A DNA stretch of 5,173 nt from Candidatus Hodarchaeota archaeon. Lineage in GTDB: Archaea > Asgardarchaeota > Heimdallarchaeia > Hodarchaeales > Hodarchaeaceae. Positions 1 through 5,173 of the stretch are shown in pieces. Positions within the stretch are counted from its first letter, which is position 1; the number at the start of each line of letters is the position of its first letter. The stretch is from contig JAEOTU010000245.1 in the NCBI GenBank assembly GCA_016839665.1, forward strand, positions 1 to 5,173, written 5' to 3'. The translations under genes and the position numbers were made by a program. Under the pieces are notes generated by a model, which did no database searches, was not told the DNA's origin, and saw nothing but the letters and a program-made list of their open reading frames with translations.

Positions 1-867
1 AGTATTGGAGAGCTAACATCTCTGGGAAGCATGAGTGAAAAAACTGCTGGAAAAATTATTCAAACAGCAAGAGACAAACTAGGTTATGGATTCGTAACTG
101 CGGATGTGATTCTCGAGTCTAGAAGAAACATGTTGCGAGTGACAACTGGAGCTGATTCCTTAGATGATTTGTTGAATGGAGGGATCGAAACTGGTTCTAT
201 AACAGAATTATATGGGGAATTTCGAACAGGAAAAACCCAGCTTGCTCACCAACTGTGTGTTACTTGTCAATTGCCTCCTAGTCTAGGGGGTTTCAATGTT
301 GATGATAAGAACCTCCCCTCATGTATATATATTGATACTGAGGGTACATTTCGACCTGAAAGAATTGTTGCAATGACTAGTCGTTATGGAAGTGATTTGG
401 ATGTGCACTCTGTATTGAAACAGATATTTCATGGTCGCGCTTATAATACTGATCATCAAATGGTTCTTGTTGAGAATGTGATAAAAGATGCCCCTTCTAA
501 AAATATTAAAATTGTCATTGTGGATTCTCTCATTGCACATTTTCGTGCAGAATTTGTGGGTAGAGGAACTCTCGCTGCTAGGCAACAAAAATTAAACCAA
601 CATCTCCATTCCCTTCTTAGACTTGCAGAAGTGTCAAATGTAGCCGTGATTGTAACAAATCAAGTTCACTCACAGCCAGATATGTTTTTTGGTGACCCAA
701 CAATGCCAGTTGGGGGACATATTCTCGCTCATGTATCCCATACTCGTATTTACCTTCGTAAATCAAAAGGGGAACGACGTATTGCCCGAATTGTTGACAG
801 TCCTCTTCTACCTGAAAGCGAAACAGTGTTTGCAATCACAGAAAATGGTATTGTAGATATTCATTGA
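1..867 (+). CDS. radA: RadA/Rad51-family recombinase, 5' end cut by window
   Basis: ATP-dependent strand-exchange recombinase that forms filaments on single-stranded DNA for homologous repair. The frame is open from base 1, and the ten residues before the first in-window ATG (position 31) read as the end of the helix-hairpin-helix N-terminal domain. That ATG is therefore internal and the true start lies upstream; 288 residues are visible. Counting from the ATG at 31: Walker A GEFRTGKTQ at 62-70 (bases 214-240), DTEGTFRPER at 102-111 with the likely catalytic Glu104, Walker B IVIVDS at 161-166, the GRG..AARQQKL block at 177-188, TNQV at 209-212, FFGDP at 219-223 in DNA-binding loop L2, GGHILAH at 228-234, and DSP..PE at 256-261 near the ATP cap. 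RTGKTQ, DTEGTF and DSP match eukaryotic RAD51, while FFGDP is archaeal. About six extra residues (near 89-97) lie between Walker A and the DTEGTF strand. The recombinase core makes it RadA/Rad51 rather than RadB. Family assignment is very secure. Confidence 0.97.
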   Translation, partial: SIGELTSLGSMSEKTAGKIIQTARDKLGYGFVTADVILESRRNMLRVTTGADSLDDLLNGGIETGSITELYGEFRTGKTQLAHQLCVTCQLPPSLGGFNVDDKNLPSCIYIDTEGTFRPERIVAMTSRYGSDLDVHSVLKQIFHGRAYNTDHQMVLVENVIKDAPSKNIKIVIVDSLIAHFRAEFVGRGTLAARQQKLNQHLHSLLRLAEVSNVAVIVTNQVHSQPDMFFGDPTMPVGGHILAHVSHTRIYLRKSKGERRIARIVDSPLLPESETVFAITENGIVDIH

Positions 868-945
868 TTAATAAAAGGGATTTGACTCCTTCCTTGATAT
901 TCATCAAATTTTTCTAGACCAATATTTTCTAGTCTCTAGCACGAT
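868..945 (+). terminator. T-rich 3' end of radA
   Basis: The 130-base gap after radA starts with AT-rich sequence containing a T5 run at 909-913 and T4 at 924-927. A weak dyad (CTAGA/TCTAG flanking AATATTT-like sequence, about 915-932) lies around them. Archaeal RNA polymerase can terminate on oligo-T tracts without a strong hairpin, so this is a plausible but weak terminator. No other gene is seen in the gap. Confidence 0.35.
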
Positions 946-949
946 AAAC

Positions 950-978
950 TAAAAAAACTAAAAGGCTAGAATATATTT
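950..978 (+). promoter_or_regulatory. Archaeal BRE/TATA promoter of the membrane protein gene
   Basis: A purine-rich stretch (about 952-965, A-runs ending in AAAAGG) precedes a TATA-like box AGAATATATTT at 968-978. Archaeal transcription usually starts about 25 nt beyond the box centre, here near 998-1000. That falls on the first ATG (998), so the transcript may be leaderless or have a leader of only about 14 nt to the second ATG (1013). No Shine-Dalgarno is visible, which agrees with this. Confidence 0.55.
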
Positions 979-997
979 CATTGTCTATAATCCGACA

Positions 998-1741
998 ATG
1001 GAGTACAAACAAATGGCTGAAACTGAAACCATAAAAAAAGAACCAAAAAAAGAACCAAAAAAAGTAAAAGATTATACTATTGTTAGATCATATCCTGAAA
1101 CTCTATTTTTCTACCCAAGTATGATTGTTGCCTTTATTATATTTGTGATCTATCTTCTCGCCGATATGGCTGGGGAGACTGTAGACCCAGCACTAGGAAG
1201 TGCCCTAGGAACATTCTTCTTTGCAGTATTTGCTTTCAATTTTCTCATCGTTGCATTTGACTTTGGTGTGGGAAAAACTGCGTTGATTGCGTTTGGTGTA
1301 ATAATAATCGTTTTAGTTTATCTCCTAGCAAAGACACAGGAAGACCTTTTAGGGGTTGATCTCGATTTTGGATTAACCTGGCCTAATATAACTGCTTCTA
1401 TGGAATTTTACTTCTTTTTCTTTGCACTGGTCTTCATTCATTTAATTCTCATCTTTATTAAAAGTCGAATCGACTACTGGCTCATTTCTCCAACAGAAAT
1501 TTACCATCATGGAGGTCTCCTGGGAGATGAACGCCGATTTGGAAACGCTCAACATGCTCATATCGAGAAAACAACGCCAGACATCTTTGAGAAAATGCTA
1601 TTCTTAAGTGGTGATCTTTTTATTAAGCCTGAAACTGATCCCCATATCTATCGGATTTCTAATGTTTTTAGGGTTAATAAAAAGGAAAAGGAAATTCGAA
1701 AAATCCTGTCCTATGTACCAGATAGACGTTTAGATGTGTGA
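998..1741 (+). CDS. Four-TM membrane protein with PH-like (bPH2-type) cytosolic tail
   Basis: Function unknown; I do not recognise a named gene. The 247-residue product starts with a charged Lys/Glu/Pro-rich tail (about 1-27, with a KKEP repeat at 13-22). Four hydrophobic segments follow at about 35-57, 68-88, 94-111 and 134-155, the last very Phe-rich. The remaining roughly 90 residues are soluble. In that part, YWLISPTEIYHHGGLLGDERR, followed by a downstream HIEKTTPDIFEKMLF block, resembles the 'tells you where the ligand strand turns' pattern of membrane-anchored bacterial PH-like proteins (DUF304/bPH2), where a strand pair with GLL leads into a conserved contact helix. The positive-inside rule puts the Lys-rich N-terminus and the KSR-flanked C-terminus in the cytoplasm. 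Two in-frame starts are possible (998 and 1013); the promoter position fits either. It probably forms its own transcription unit, since a TATA box lies upstream and T-runs follow. The PH-like assignment rests on pattern only. Confidence 0.85.
   Translation: MEYKQMAETETIKKEPKKEPKKVKDYTIVRSYPETLFFYPSMIVAFIIFVIYLLADMAGETVDPALGSALGTFFFAVFAFNFLIVAFDFGVGKTALIAFGVIIIVLVYLLAKTQEDLLGVDLDFGLTWPNITASMEFYFFFFALVFIHLILIFIKSRIDYWLISPTEIYHHGGLLGDERRFGNAQHAHIEKTTPDIFEKMLFLSGDLFIKPETDPHIYRISNVFRVNKKEKEIRKILSYVPDRRLDV
1033..1064 (+). repeat. 12-nt in-frame tandem repeat (KKEP-coding)
   Basis: The unit AAAAAAAGAACC occurs at 1033-1044 and 1045-1056, followed by a partial third copy (AAAAAAAG, 1057-1064). It encodes the KKEPKKEPKK stretch of the cytosolic N-terminal tail of the membrane protein. 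The copies are identical at the DNA level, so the tract may vary in copy number without breaking the frame, while its A7 runs are slippage-prone. Confidence 0.9.
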
Positions 1742-1761
1742 TAACACACACTACCTCCTCC

Positions 1762-1794
1762 TTTTTTCAATTCCTCTTTTTTTTCTATTAGAGG
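1762..1794 (+). terminator. Poly-T terminator in convergent gap
   Basis: The 79-base gap between the convergent membrane-protein and GlmU-like genes is pyrimidine-rich on the plus strand. It has T6 at 1762-1767 and T8 at 1777-1784. A short dyad, CCTCT (1773-1777) with AGAGG (1790-1794), encloses the T8 run. This suits archaeal oligo-T termination of the plus-strand transcript. No equally good T-run exists on the minus strand before the neighbouring gene, so the GlmU-like transcript may run into the antisense of its neighbour's 3' end. Confidence 0.6.
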
Positions 1795-1820
1795 GGCTTA
1801 CAAACTTAAATTTTGATACT

Positions 1821-3041
1821 TTATAGAATATTTTCGTTAATGACTGTCCCTGGAGAAATAACCTTATCAGAACCAACAACAACTCCTGGTAACATCACAG
1901 TATTTGATCCTATTACAGAATGGGGCCCTATAACAGCACCTAGTTTAGAATAAACCCTTCCTTTAATCGTTTTCACTAATTTTTGTGATCTTTCATCCTC
2001 TAATACATTCATGGTTGTCACACCAGAGCCTAAACTTACTTTTTCTCCAACAACACTATCTCCGACAAAAGAAAGTCGTCCAATTTTGGTACCATGCTGA
2101 ATCACAGAGTTTTTCACTTCAACAGAATAACCGATTTTACAATTACTCTCAATACAAGCATGATCTCTAATGAGACTGTTTGTACCAATGTAACTCCCTT
2201 TACCAATAAAACAAGGACCAACGATTTCCGCATTATGATCGATAACTACGTTCTCTTCAATTAAAGCGAGTCCAGAAATATGAGCAGAGGGCGAAATTTT
2301 TGCTGTTTTATGGATTCGTGAGTAATTTAGATTGATAAACGCATCCTGATTTGCAGCTAGCATATCCCAAGGATAACCAACATCTATCCACTCATCTTGC
2401 CAGACAGAAGCACAGATTCTCCTTTGTTCATGTAACAATCGCGCTAAAGAAGTGATCAGCTTGTCTTCCTCACGAAGAATCTCAAAAAACTCTCCTGGTA
2501 AAATCGAAGCACCTGCAAAAATATAATTTGCAACGGTCTCTTCAACTGGAGTTTCTGGCAAAATTTCAGTGATAAAACCTCGGTCGTCGATAGAGGTTAT
2601 CCCGAATTCAGAGGATTTCCCAACTAAAGTTACAGCGATAGCTCCATCCGCAGCAGTATTTATGTAAGAATTCATTAAATGTTCATAAAACATGGGAGGA
2701 GCTAGAATGTCTCCATAAGCTAATAAAAATGGTTCTTTTTCAGAGAAATGATCACGTGCTGAGATTATGGCTCCTTCTATCCCCAAATGATCCTTTTGAT
2801 CTATGATTTTTATGTGGATGCCCTCTTGACGATATTTCTCAACGACTGATCGGACTTTATCTCCCATATAACCTACTACAACCACAAATTCATCCAGGCC
2901 GGTTTTTATAAGACCTCTGAAAACATATTCTAAAAGATGTTTTCCATGGAGTGTCAACATAGTTTTGGGGTAATATTTTGACAGTGGGAGCATTTCCTTC
3001 CCACTTCCTCCAGTTAACACTAAGGCTTTCATTTTAATCAT
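1821..3041 (-). CDS. GlmU-like nucleotidylyltransferase/left-handed beta-helix protein with altered active sites
   Basis: Family members join a sugar-1-phosphate to an NTP; two-domain forms such as bacterial GlmU and Sulfolobus ST0452 also acetylate amino-sugar-1-phosphates, making UDP-GlcNAc-type donors for glycans. The 406 residues match this layout: a Rossmann-like nucleotidylyltransferase domain (about 4-235) and hexapeptide-repeat beta-helix (about 245-406; for example IGKGSYIG, IGYSVEVKNSVI, FVGDSVVGEKV, LPGVVVG). Retained residues are the first-loop glycines (11, 12, 14), Pro25-Lys26, Gly110-Asp111 and Asp220 of WIDVG. Substituted residues are the signature Arg (Glu16), EKP lysine (Thr164) and LGTAGA block (LGIEGA, 86-91). 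In the beta-helix, the GlmU catalytic His and Tyr positions are Arg322 and Phe325, while Asn345 is kept. Met1 follows GAGGTG by 2 nt and Met4 by 11 nt; MKALVLTGG from Met4 looks most like family N-termini, so the start could be 3032. It may be an enzyme of changed specificity, a regulatory subunit like eukaryotic GMPPA, or a pseudoenzyme. The fold is secure; activity is not. Confidence 0.92.
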   Translation of the reverse strand: MIKMKALVLTGGSGKEMLPLSKYYPKTMLTLHGKHLLEYVFRGLIKTGLDEFVVVVGYMGDKVRSVVEKYRQEGIHIKIIDQKDHLGIEGAIISARDHFSEKEPFLLAYGDILAPPMFYEHLMNSYINTAADGAIAVTLVGKSSEFGITSIDDRGFITEILPETPVEETVANYIFAGASILPGEFFEILREEDKLITSLARLLHEQRRICASVWQDEWIDVGYPWDMLAANQDAFINLNYSRIHKTAKISPSAHISGLALIEENVVIDHNAEIVGPCFIGKGSYIGTNSLIRDHACIESNCKIGYSVEVKNSVIQHGTKIGRLSFVGDSVVGEKVSLGSGVTTMNVLEDERSQKLVKTIKGRVYSKLGAVIGPHSVIGSNTVMLPGVVVGSDKVISPGTVINENIL

Positions 3042-3043
3042 TA

Positions 3044-3049
3044 CACCTC
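3044..3049 (-). promoter_or_regulatory. Shine-Dalgarno for the GlmU-like gene
   Basis: On the minus strand GAGGTG lies 2 nt before the ATG at 3041 and 11 nt before the in-frame ATG at 3032. It matches the anti-Shine-Dalgarno of archaeal 16S rRNA. The spacing is too short for the first start and slightly long for the second, so it does not settle the start on its own. Confidence 0.6.
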
Positions 3050-3081
3050 TTTGATTACCGATTAAACAGTTACAAAGACCG

Positions 3082-3089
3082 AAATTATA
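3082..3089 (-). promoter_or_regulatory. TATA box of the GlmU-like gene
   Basis: The minus strand reads TATAATTT here. A start about 25 nt downstream would fall near 3060, giving a leader of roughly 18-28 nt that contains the GAGGTG ribosome binding site. No convincing purine-rich BRE is seen beside it; instead the first copy of a 9-bp repeat abuts it. Confidence 0.45.
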
Positions 3090-3090
3090 C

Positions 3091-3150
3091 TAGTCTGATG
3101 ACATCCGCAATTCTAAAAATATTGCAATTAGTCTGATCATGAAATGATGA
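3091..3150. repeat. Cluster of short direct repeats and dyads in the divergent promoter region
   Basis: TAGTCTGAT occurs twice on the plus strand, at 3091-3099 and 3129-3137, with starts 38 bp apart. Between and beside the copies lie a GCAAT/ATTGC dyad (3107-3111 with 3121-3125), the palindrome ATTGCAAT (3121-3128), and the perfect inverted repeat ATCAT-GAA-ATGAT (3136-3148). The cluster sits just upstream of the minus-strand TATA box, where archaeal activators or repressors often bind. The repeats are certain; the regulatory role is inferred. Confidence 0.5.
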
Positions 3151-3264
3151 ATAACGGGAAATTTCGCTTCATTGACAACAATTAAAGTGTTTTTATTAGT
3201 TTATCCGTTTAATACTTGCTCTTCCCAAAAACGATCTACCTCCACATTATATGAGTTCATATAT

Positions 3265-3282
3265 CAAAAGGACTTTTTTAAA
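3265..3282 (+). promoter_or_regulatory. BRE/TATA promoter of lysS
   Basis: CAAAAGGA (3265-3272) resembles an archaeal BRE, and TTTTTTAAA (3274-3282) a TATA box. The predicted start near 3303-3306 would give a leader of about 30 nt. The rest of the 292-base divergent gap (3042-3333) holds no gene that I can see. Confidence 0.6.
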
Positions 3283-3320
3283 CATTTTTCAGAATTTCTT
3301 CCTGAAAGCATCTGAATGAC

Positions 3321-3325
3321 GTGAT
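3321..3325 (+). promoter_or_regulatory. Weak Shine-Dalgarno for lysS
   Basis: GTGAT lies 8 nt before the ATG at 3334 and matches part of the GGAGGTGAT complement of the 16S rRNA tail. An in-frame TAG directly precedes the ATG (3331-3333), so the coding region cannot begin earlier in this frame. Confidence 0.45.
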
Positions 3326-3333
3326 ATTACTAG

Positions 3334-4989
3334 ATGTCAAACAAGCCGAATCAAAATCCTCTACACTGGATAGATAAATTAACAACAAATTTGATTACGA
3401 ATTGGCCTGATATACAACATTTTAACTGTAATTGCGGAATTTCTGTTTCAGGGCGGCAACATGTTGGTCGTCTTCGTGGAGAAATTGTTCTCACAAATGC
3501 CGTTGTAAACGAATTAAATGCACGTGGGTACAATACTACTCATTCTCTAATTTTATATACCGCTGATCCATGGAAAGGAAAAGAAAGCCAACTAAATTGC
3601 TTTTCAGATCCAGAGGAAGCGAAAAAGTATATCAACTGGAGATTGATCAATGTTCCAGACCCAACGAATCAGTATACCTCGTGGGTCGATTATTTTTGGA
3701 GAGCTTTTGGAGATCCGCTTCCCAAGTTTGGTAGAAATATTGAAATCATACGGACTCATGAATTCTATCAAACAGAGGAAATGAAAAAGACTATTATTGA
3801 GTTAATCGATAAAAAAGAACAAGTACGAACTATTTTAAACAAATATAGAAAGGATAACCCGTTTCCTGAAAATTGGATTCCCTTCAATCCGATGTGTAAT
3901 CACTGCAATCGAATTGGAACTACTACAGCACTAGAAGTTGATTTAGAAGAATTTTGTATTCATTATTACTGCAAAGCCTGTCAGAAAGATGATTGGTCGG
4001 ATATGAAGTTAGGAAAACTAACATGGCGACTCGAATGGTTGGCAATCTGGTATGTTTTGAATGTTCATTTTGAACCGTACGGGAAAGACCACGCTACGCC
4101 TGGGGGATCACGTGATAGTTGCATTGAAGTTCTTCAAACTGTTCTTCAACACCCTGGACCCTTTGGATTTTGGAATGAGTGGGTTGGGTATTCCGAAGGA
4201 CGAACTGATCATGGAGACATGACTAGCTCGGGATTCATTGGATTTACTCCCACTAAGTGGCTTAAATACTCAGAAGTAGAAGTTCTGAAGTACCTCTATC
4301 TAAAACCACCTCCAAAAAGACGTATCGTATTAGGTCTAGACAAAATCCCAAGTTATGTTGCAGAGTATGATAAAGCTCAACGAATTTATTATGAATTGGA
4401 ACCTTTTGATGATAATGCAGAATTACAGAATATTCTGAGAAGTTATGAAATTGTATTCTATAATGATATACCGAAATACCGTGGATTCCAATTAGATTAT
4501 TTACACGCCATTATCTTGTCTCAACTAGTTCCAAGGTCAGAACAAGGTACAAAACAAGCCATTAACAAACTTCAAGCTACTGAAATTCTCTCCAGTCCGC
4601 TAACAAGAAATATAGAACAACATATTCATAACCGCTTAACGCAAGCTCTAAATTGGGTTTCTGATTATGCACCGGTACATCTTCGAATAAATATACCAGA
4701 AGAAGTTCCCAGAACCATAATAACACAAAGTGATGAGAAAACAACTAGGCTTGTCCAGTCTTTAGCAACAGAACTAGCTTCAATAAAATGGACAGAGGAA
4801 GAAATTAAACAAGCAATGATCTCTTTACGGGAGAATTTTAAGTTATCTCGAAAAGAAATGGCTCGATTTTTTGAGGTTCTATACCAAATTTTTTTAGGAA
4901 GATCTCAAGGACCACGGTTTGCTCCATTTATAGCTGCACTTGATAAAGAGTGGGTAATATCAAGAATGAAAGAAGCTATTTCATCCTAA
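3334..4989 (+). CDS. lysS: Class I lysyl-tRNA synthetase (LysRS-I type) with atypical KMSKS loop
   Basis: LysRS-I attaches lysine to tRNA-Lys using ATP in the cytoplasm; most archaea use this class I form. The 551 residues are close to usual family length. Landmarks: the HIGH-equivalent SVSGRQHVGR at 37-46; a zinc ribbon with C188-x2-C191 and C213-x2-C216 (C208 nearby); LTWRLEW at 229-235; the strongly conserved FEPYGKDH..PGGS at 246-259; VEVLKYLYLKPPP at 315-327; and a helical anticodon-binding C-terminal region ending with the family-typical FLGRSQGPRFAPFIAAL at 520-536. The KMSKS position, aligned without gaps through ..TP..WL, reads DMTSSG at 295-300 (bases 4216-4233), so both lysines expected in KMSSSK are absent. 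The last HIGH residue is Arg46. The gene has its own promoter and probably leads a transcript that includes the membrane protein gene 14 nt downstream. Family membership is secure. Whether it is the cell's housekeeping LysRS or a paralogue with another role cannot be decided from this window. Confidence 0.93.
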   Translation: MSNKPNQNPLHWIDKLTTNLITNWPDIQHFNCNCGISVSGRQHVGRLRGEIVLTNAVVNELNARGYNTTHSLILYTADPWKGKESQLNCFSDPEEAKKYINWRLINVPDPTNQYTSWVDYFWRAFGDPLPKFGRNIEIIRTHEFYQTEEMKKTIIELIDKKEQVRTILNKYRKDNPFPENWIPFNPMCNHCNRIGTTTALEVDLEEFCIHYYCKACQKDDWSDMKLGKLTWRLEWLAIWYVLNVHFEPYGKDHATPGGSRDSCIEVLQTVLQHPGPFGFWNEWVGYSEGRTDHGDMTSSGFIGFTPTKWLKYSEVEVLKYLYLKPPPKRRIVLGLDKIPSYVAEYDKAQRIYYELEPFDDNAELQNILRSYEIVFYNDIPKYRGFQLDYLHAIILSQLVPRSEQGTKQAINKLQATEILSSPLTRNIEQHIHNRLTQALNWVSDYAPVHLRINIPEEVPRTIITQSDEKTTRLVQSLATELASIKWTEEEIKQAMISLRENFKLSRKEMARFFEVLYQIFLGRSQGPRFAPFIAALDKEWVISRMKEAISS

Positions 4990-4991
4990 TC

Positions 4992-4995
4992 GGAG
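4992..4995 (+). promoter_or_regulatory. Shine-Dalgarno of the downstream membrane protein gene
   Basis: GGAG lies 8 nt before the ATG at 5004, good spacing for ribosome binding. It fixes the start of the truncated last gene and supports translation from a shared lysS transcript. Confidence 0.7.
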
Positions 4996-5003
4996 AAGTT
5001 AAC

Positions 5004-5173
5004 ATGAACTCGTTCGATAGCGACTCTCATAGTCCATCACCCCTTACAAAGAGTATTTCTCTATGGAATTATATCTTGGCAGTCGGATTAGCACCAATAA
5101 CTTGTTATTTCATTGTGTTATTCTTTACTAGTGCTGTAGATTTTATTTCACGCGAGCAATGGCCTACTCTTCC
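5004..5173 (+). CDS. Membrane protein, N-terminal fragment cut by window end
   Basis: The frame stays open from ATG 5004 to the end of the window: 56 complete codons, with the rest beyond the right edge. The product begins with a short polar Ser/Asp-rich stretch (1-18), then one hydrophobic segment at about 21-47 with LWNYILAVGLAPITCYFIVL, probably a transmembrane helix or pair of short ones. Residues 48-56 (ISREQWPTL) are polar again. No cleavage site typical of a secreted signal peptide stands out. I do not recognise the family from this fragment. It starts 14 nt after the lysS stop with a well-placed GGAG and no promoter of its own, so cotranscription with lysS is likely; that spacing alone says nothing about a shared function. 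Confidence 0.8.
   Translation, partial: MNSFDSDSHSPSPLTKSISLWNYILAVGLAPITCYFIVLFFTSAVDFISREQWPTL

Noticed and set aside
31..33. ATG at 31 as the recombinase start
   Set aside because: The same frame is open to base 1 and the upstream residues continue the helix-hairpin-helix domain; no ribosome binding site stands before it.
319..588. Antisense open frame within radA
   Set aside because: It is opposite a well-conserved recombinase core, has no family features, and is explained by the codon pattern of the sense gene. The same holds for antisense frames at 617-835, 1985-2170 and 3351-3533.
868..997. tRNA or small RNA gene in the gaps
   Set aside because: No cloverleaf, TTCRANY-type T-loop or strong stem was seen in this or the other intergenic regions.
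1262..1285. Walker A look-alike FGVGKT in the membrane protein
   Set aside because: It lies at the junction of two transmembrane segments, with no Walker B or P-loop fold context; it is a chance match in a loop.
3094..3150. Possible box C/D guide RNA: CTGATGA (3094-3100), CTGA (3134-3137), ATGATGA (3144-3150)
   Set aside because: The first box lacks the purine at position 1, the box spacing does not fit a C-D'-C'-D layout, and no CTGA follows the ATGATGA within about 60 nt.

Overview
This AT-rich window reads as archaeal chromosome. Three things point that way: a RadA/Rad51-type recombinase, a class I lysyl-tRNA synthetase with a zinc ribbon, and a GlmU-like sugar-phosphate nucleotidylyltransferase of the Sulfolobus ST0452 type. 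Promoters also look archaeal, with BRE/TATA-like boxes about 25 nt ahead of the inferred starts and T-runs after genes. The recombinase has eukaryote-like signatures (a Walker A with RT before GKT, DTEGTF, and DSP near the C-terminus) mixed with archaeal ones (FFGDP). That would suit an Asgard archaeon, but this is an inference without a tree.

Layout: (1) 1-867, plus strand, the 3' part of a RadA/Rad51 recombinase gene; its true start lies left of the window. (2) 868-997, a short intergenic region with a T-rich 3' end and a good TATA box. (3) 998-1741, plus strand, a four-helix membrane protein with a cytosolic tail resembling bacterial-type PH domains. (4) 1742-1820, a pyrimidine-rich convergent gap with T6 and T8 runs. 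(5) 1821-3041, minus strand, a two-domain nucleotidylyltransferase/left-handed beta-helix protein. (6) 3042-3333, a divergent regulatory region with one promoter per direction and a cluster of short repeats and dyads. (7) 3334-4989, plus strand, class I LysRS. (8) 5004 to the end, plus strand, the start of a membrane protein gene with its own Shine-Dalgarno, 14 nt behind lysS and probably cotranscribed with it.

The genes do not form one obvious pathway: DNA repair, an unknown membrane protein, nucleotide-sugar metabolism and translation sit side by side. No mobile element, CRISPR array, tRNA or rRNA was seen, and there is no clear sign of a new multi-gene system. The notable signals are inside proteins. 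The GlmU-like protein has lost recognisable active-site residues in both of its domains. The LysRS has the class I fold landmarks but a KMSKS loop without either lysine. Either could be a repurposed paralogue or a lineage-specific enzyme variant.
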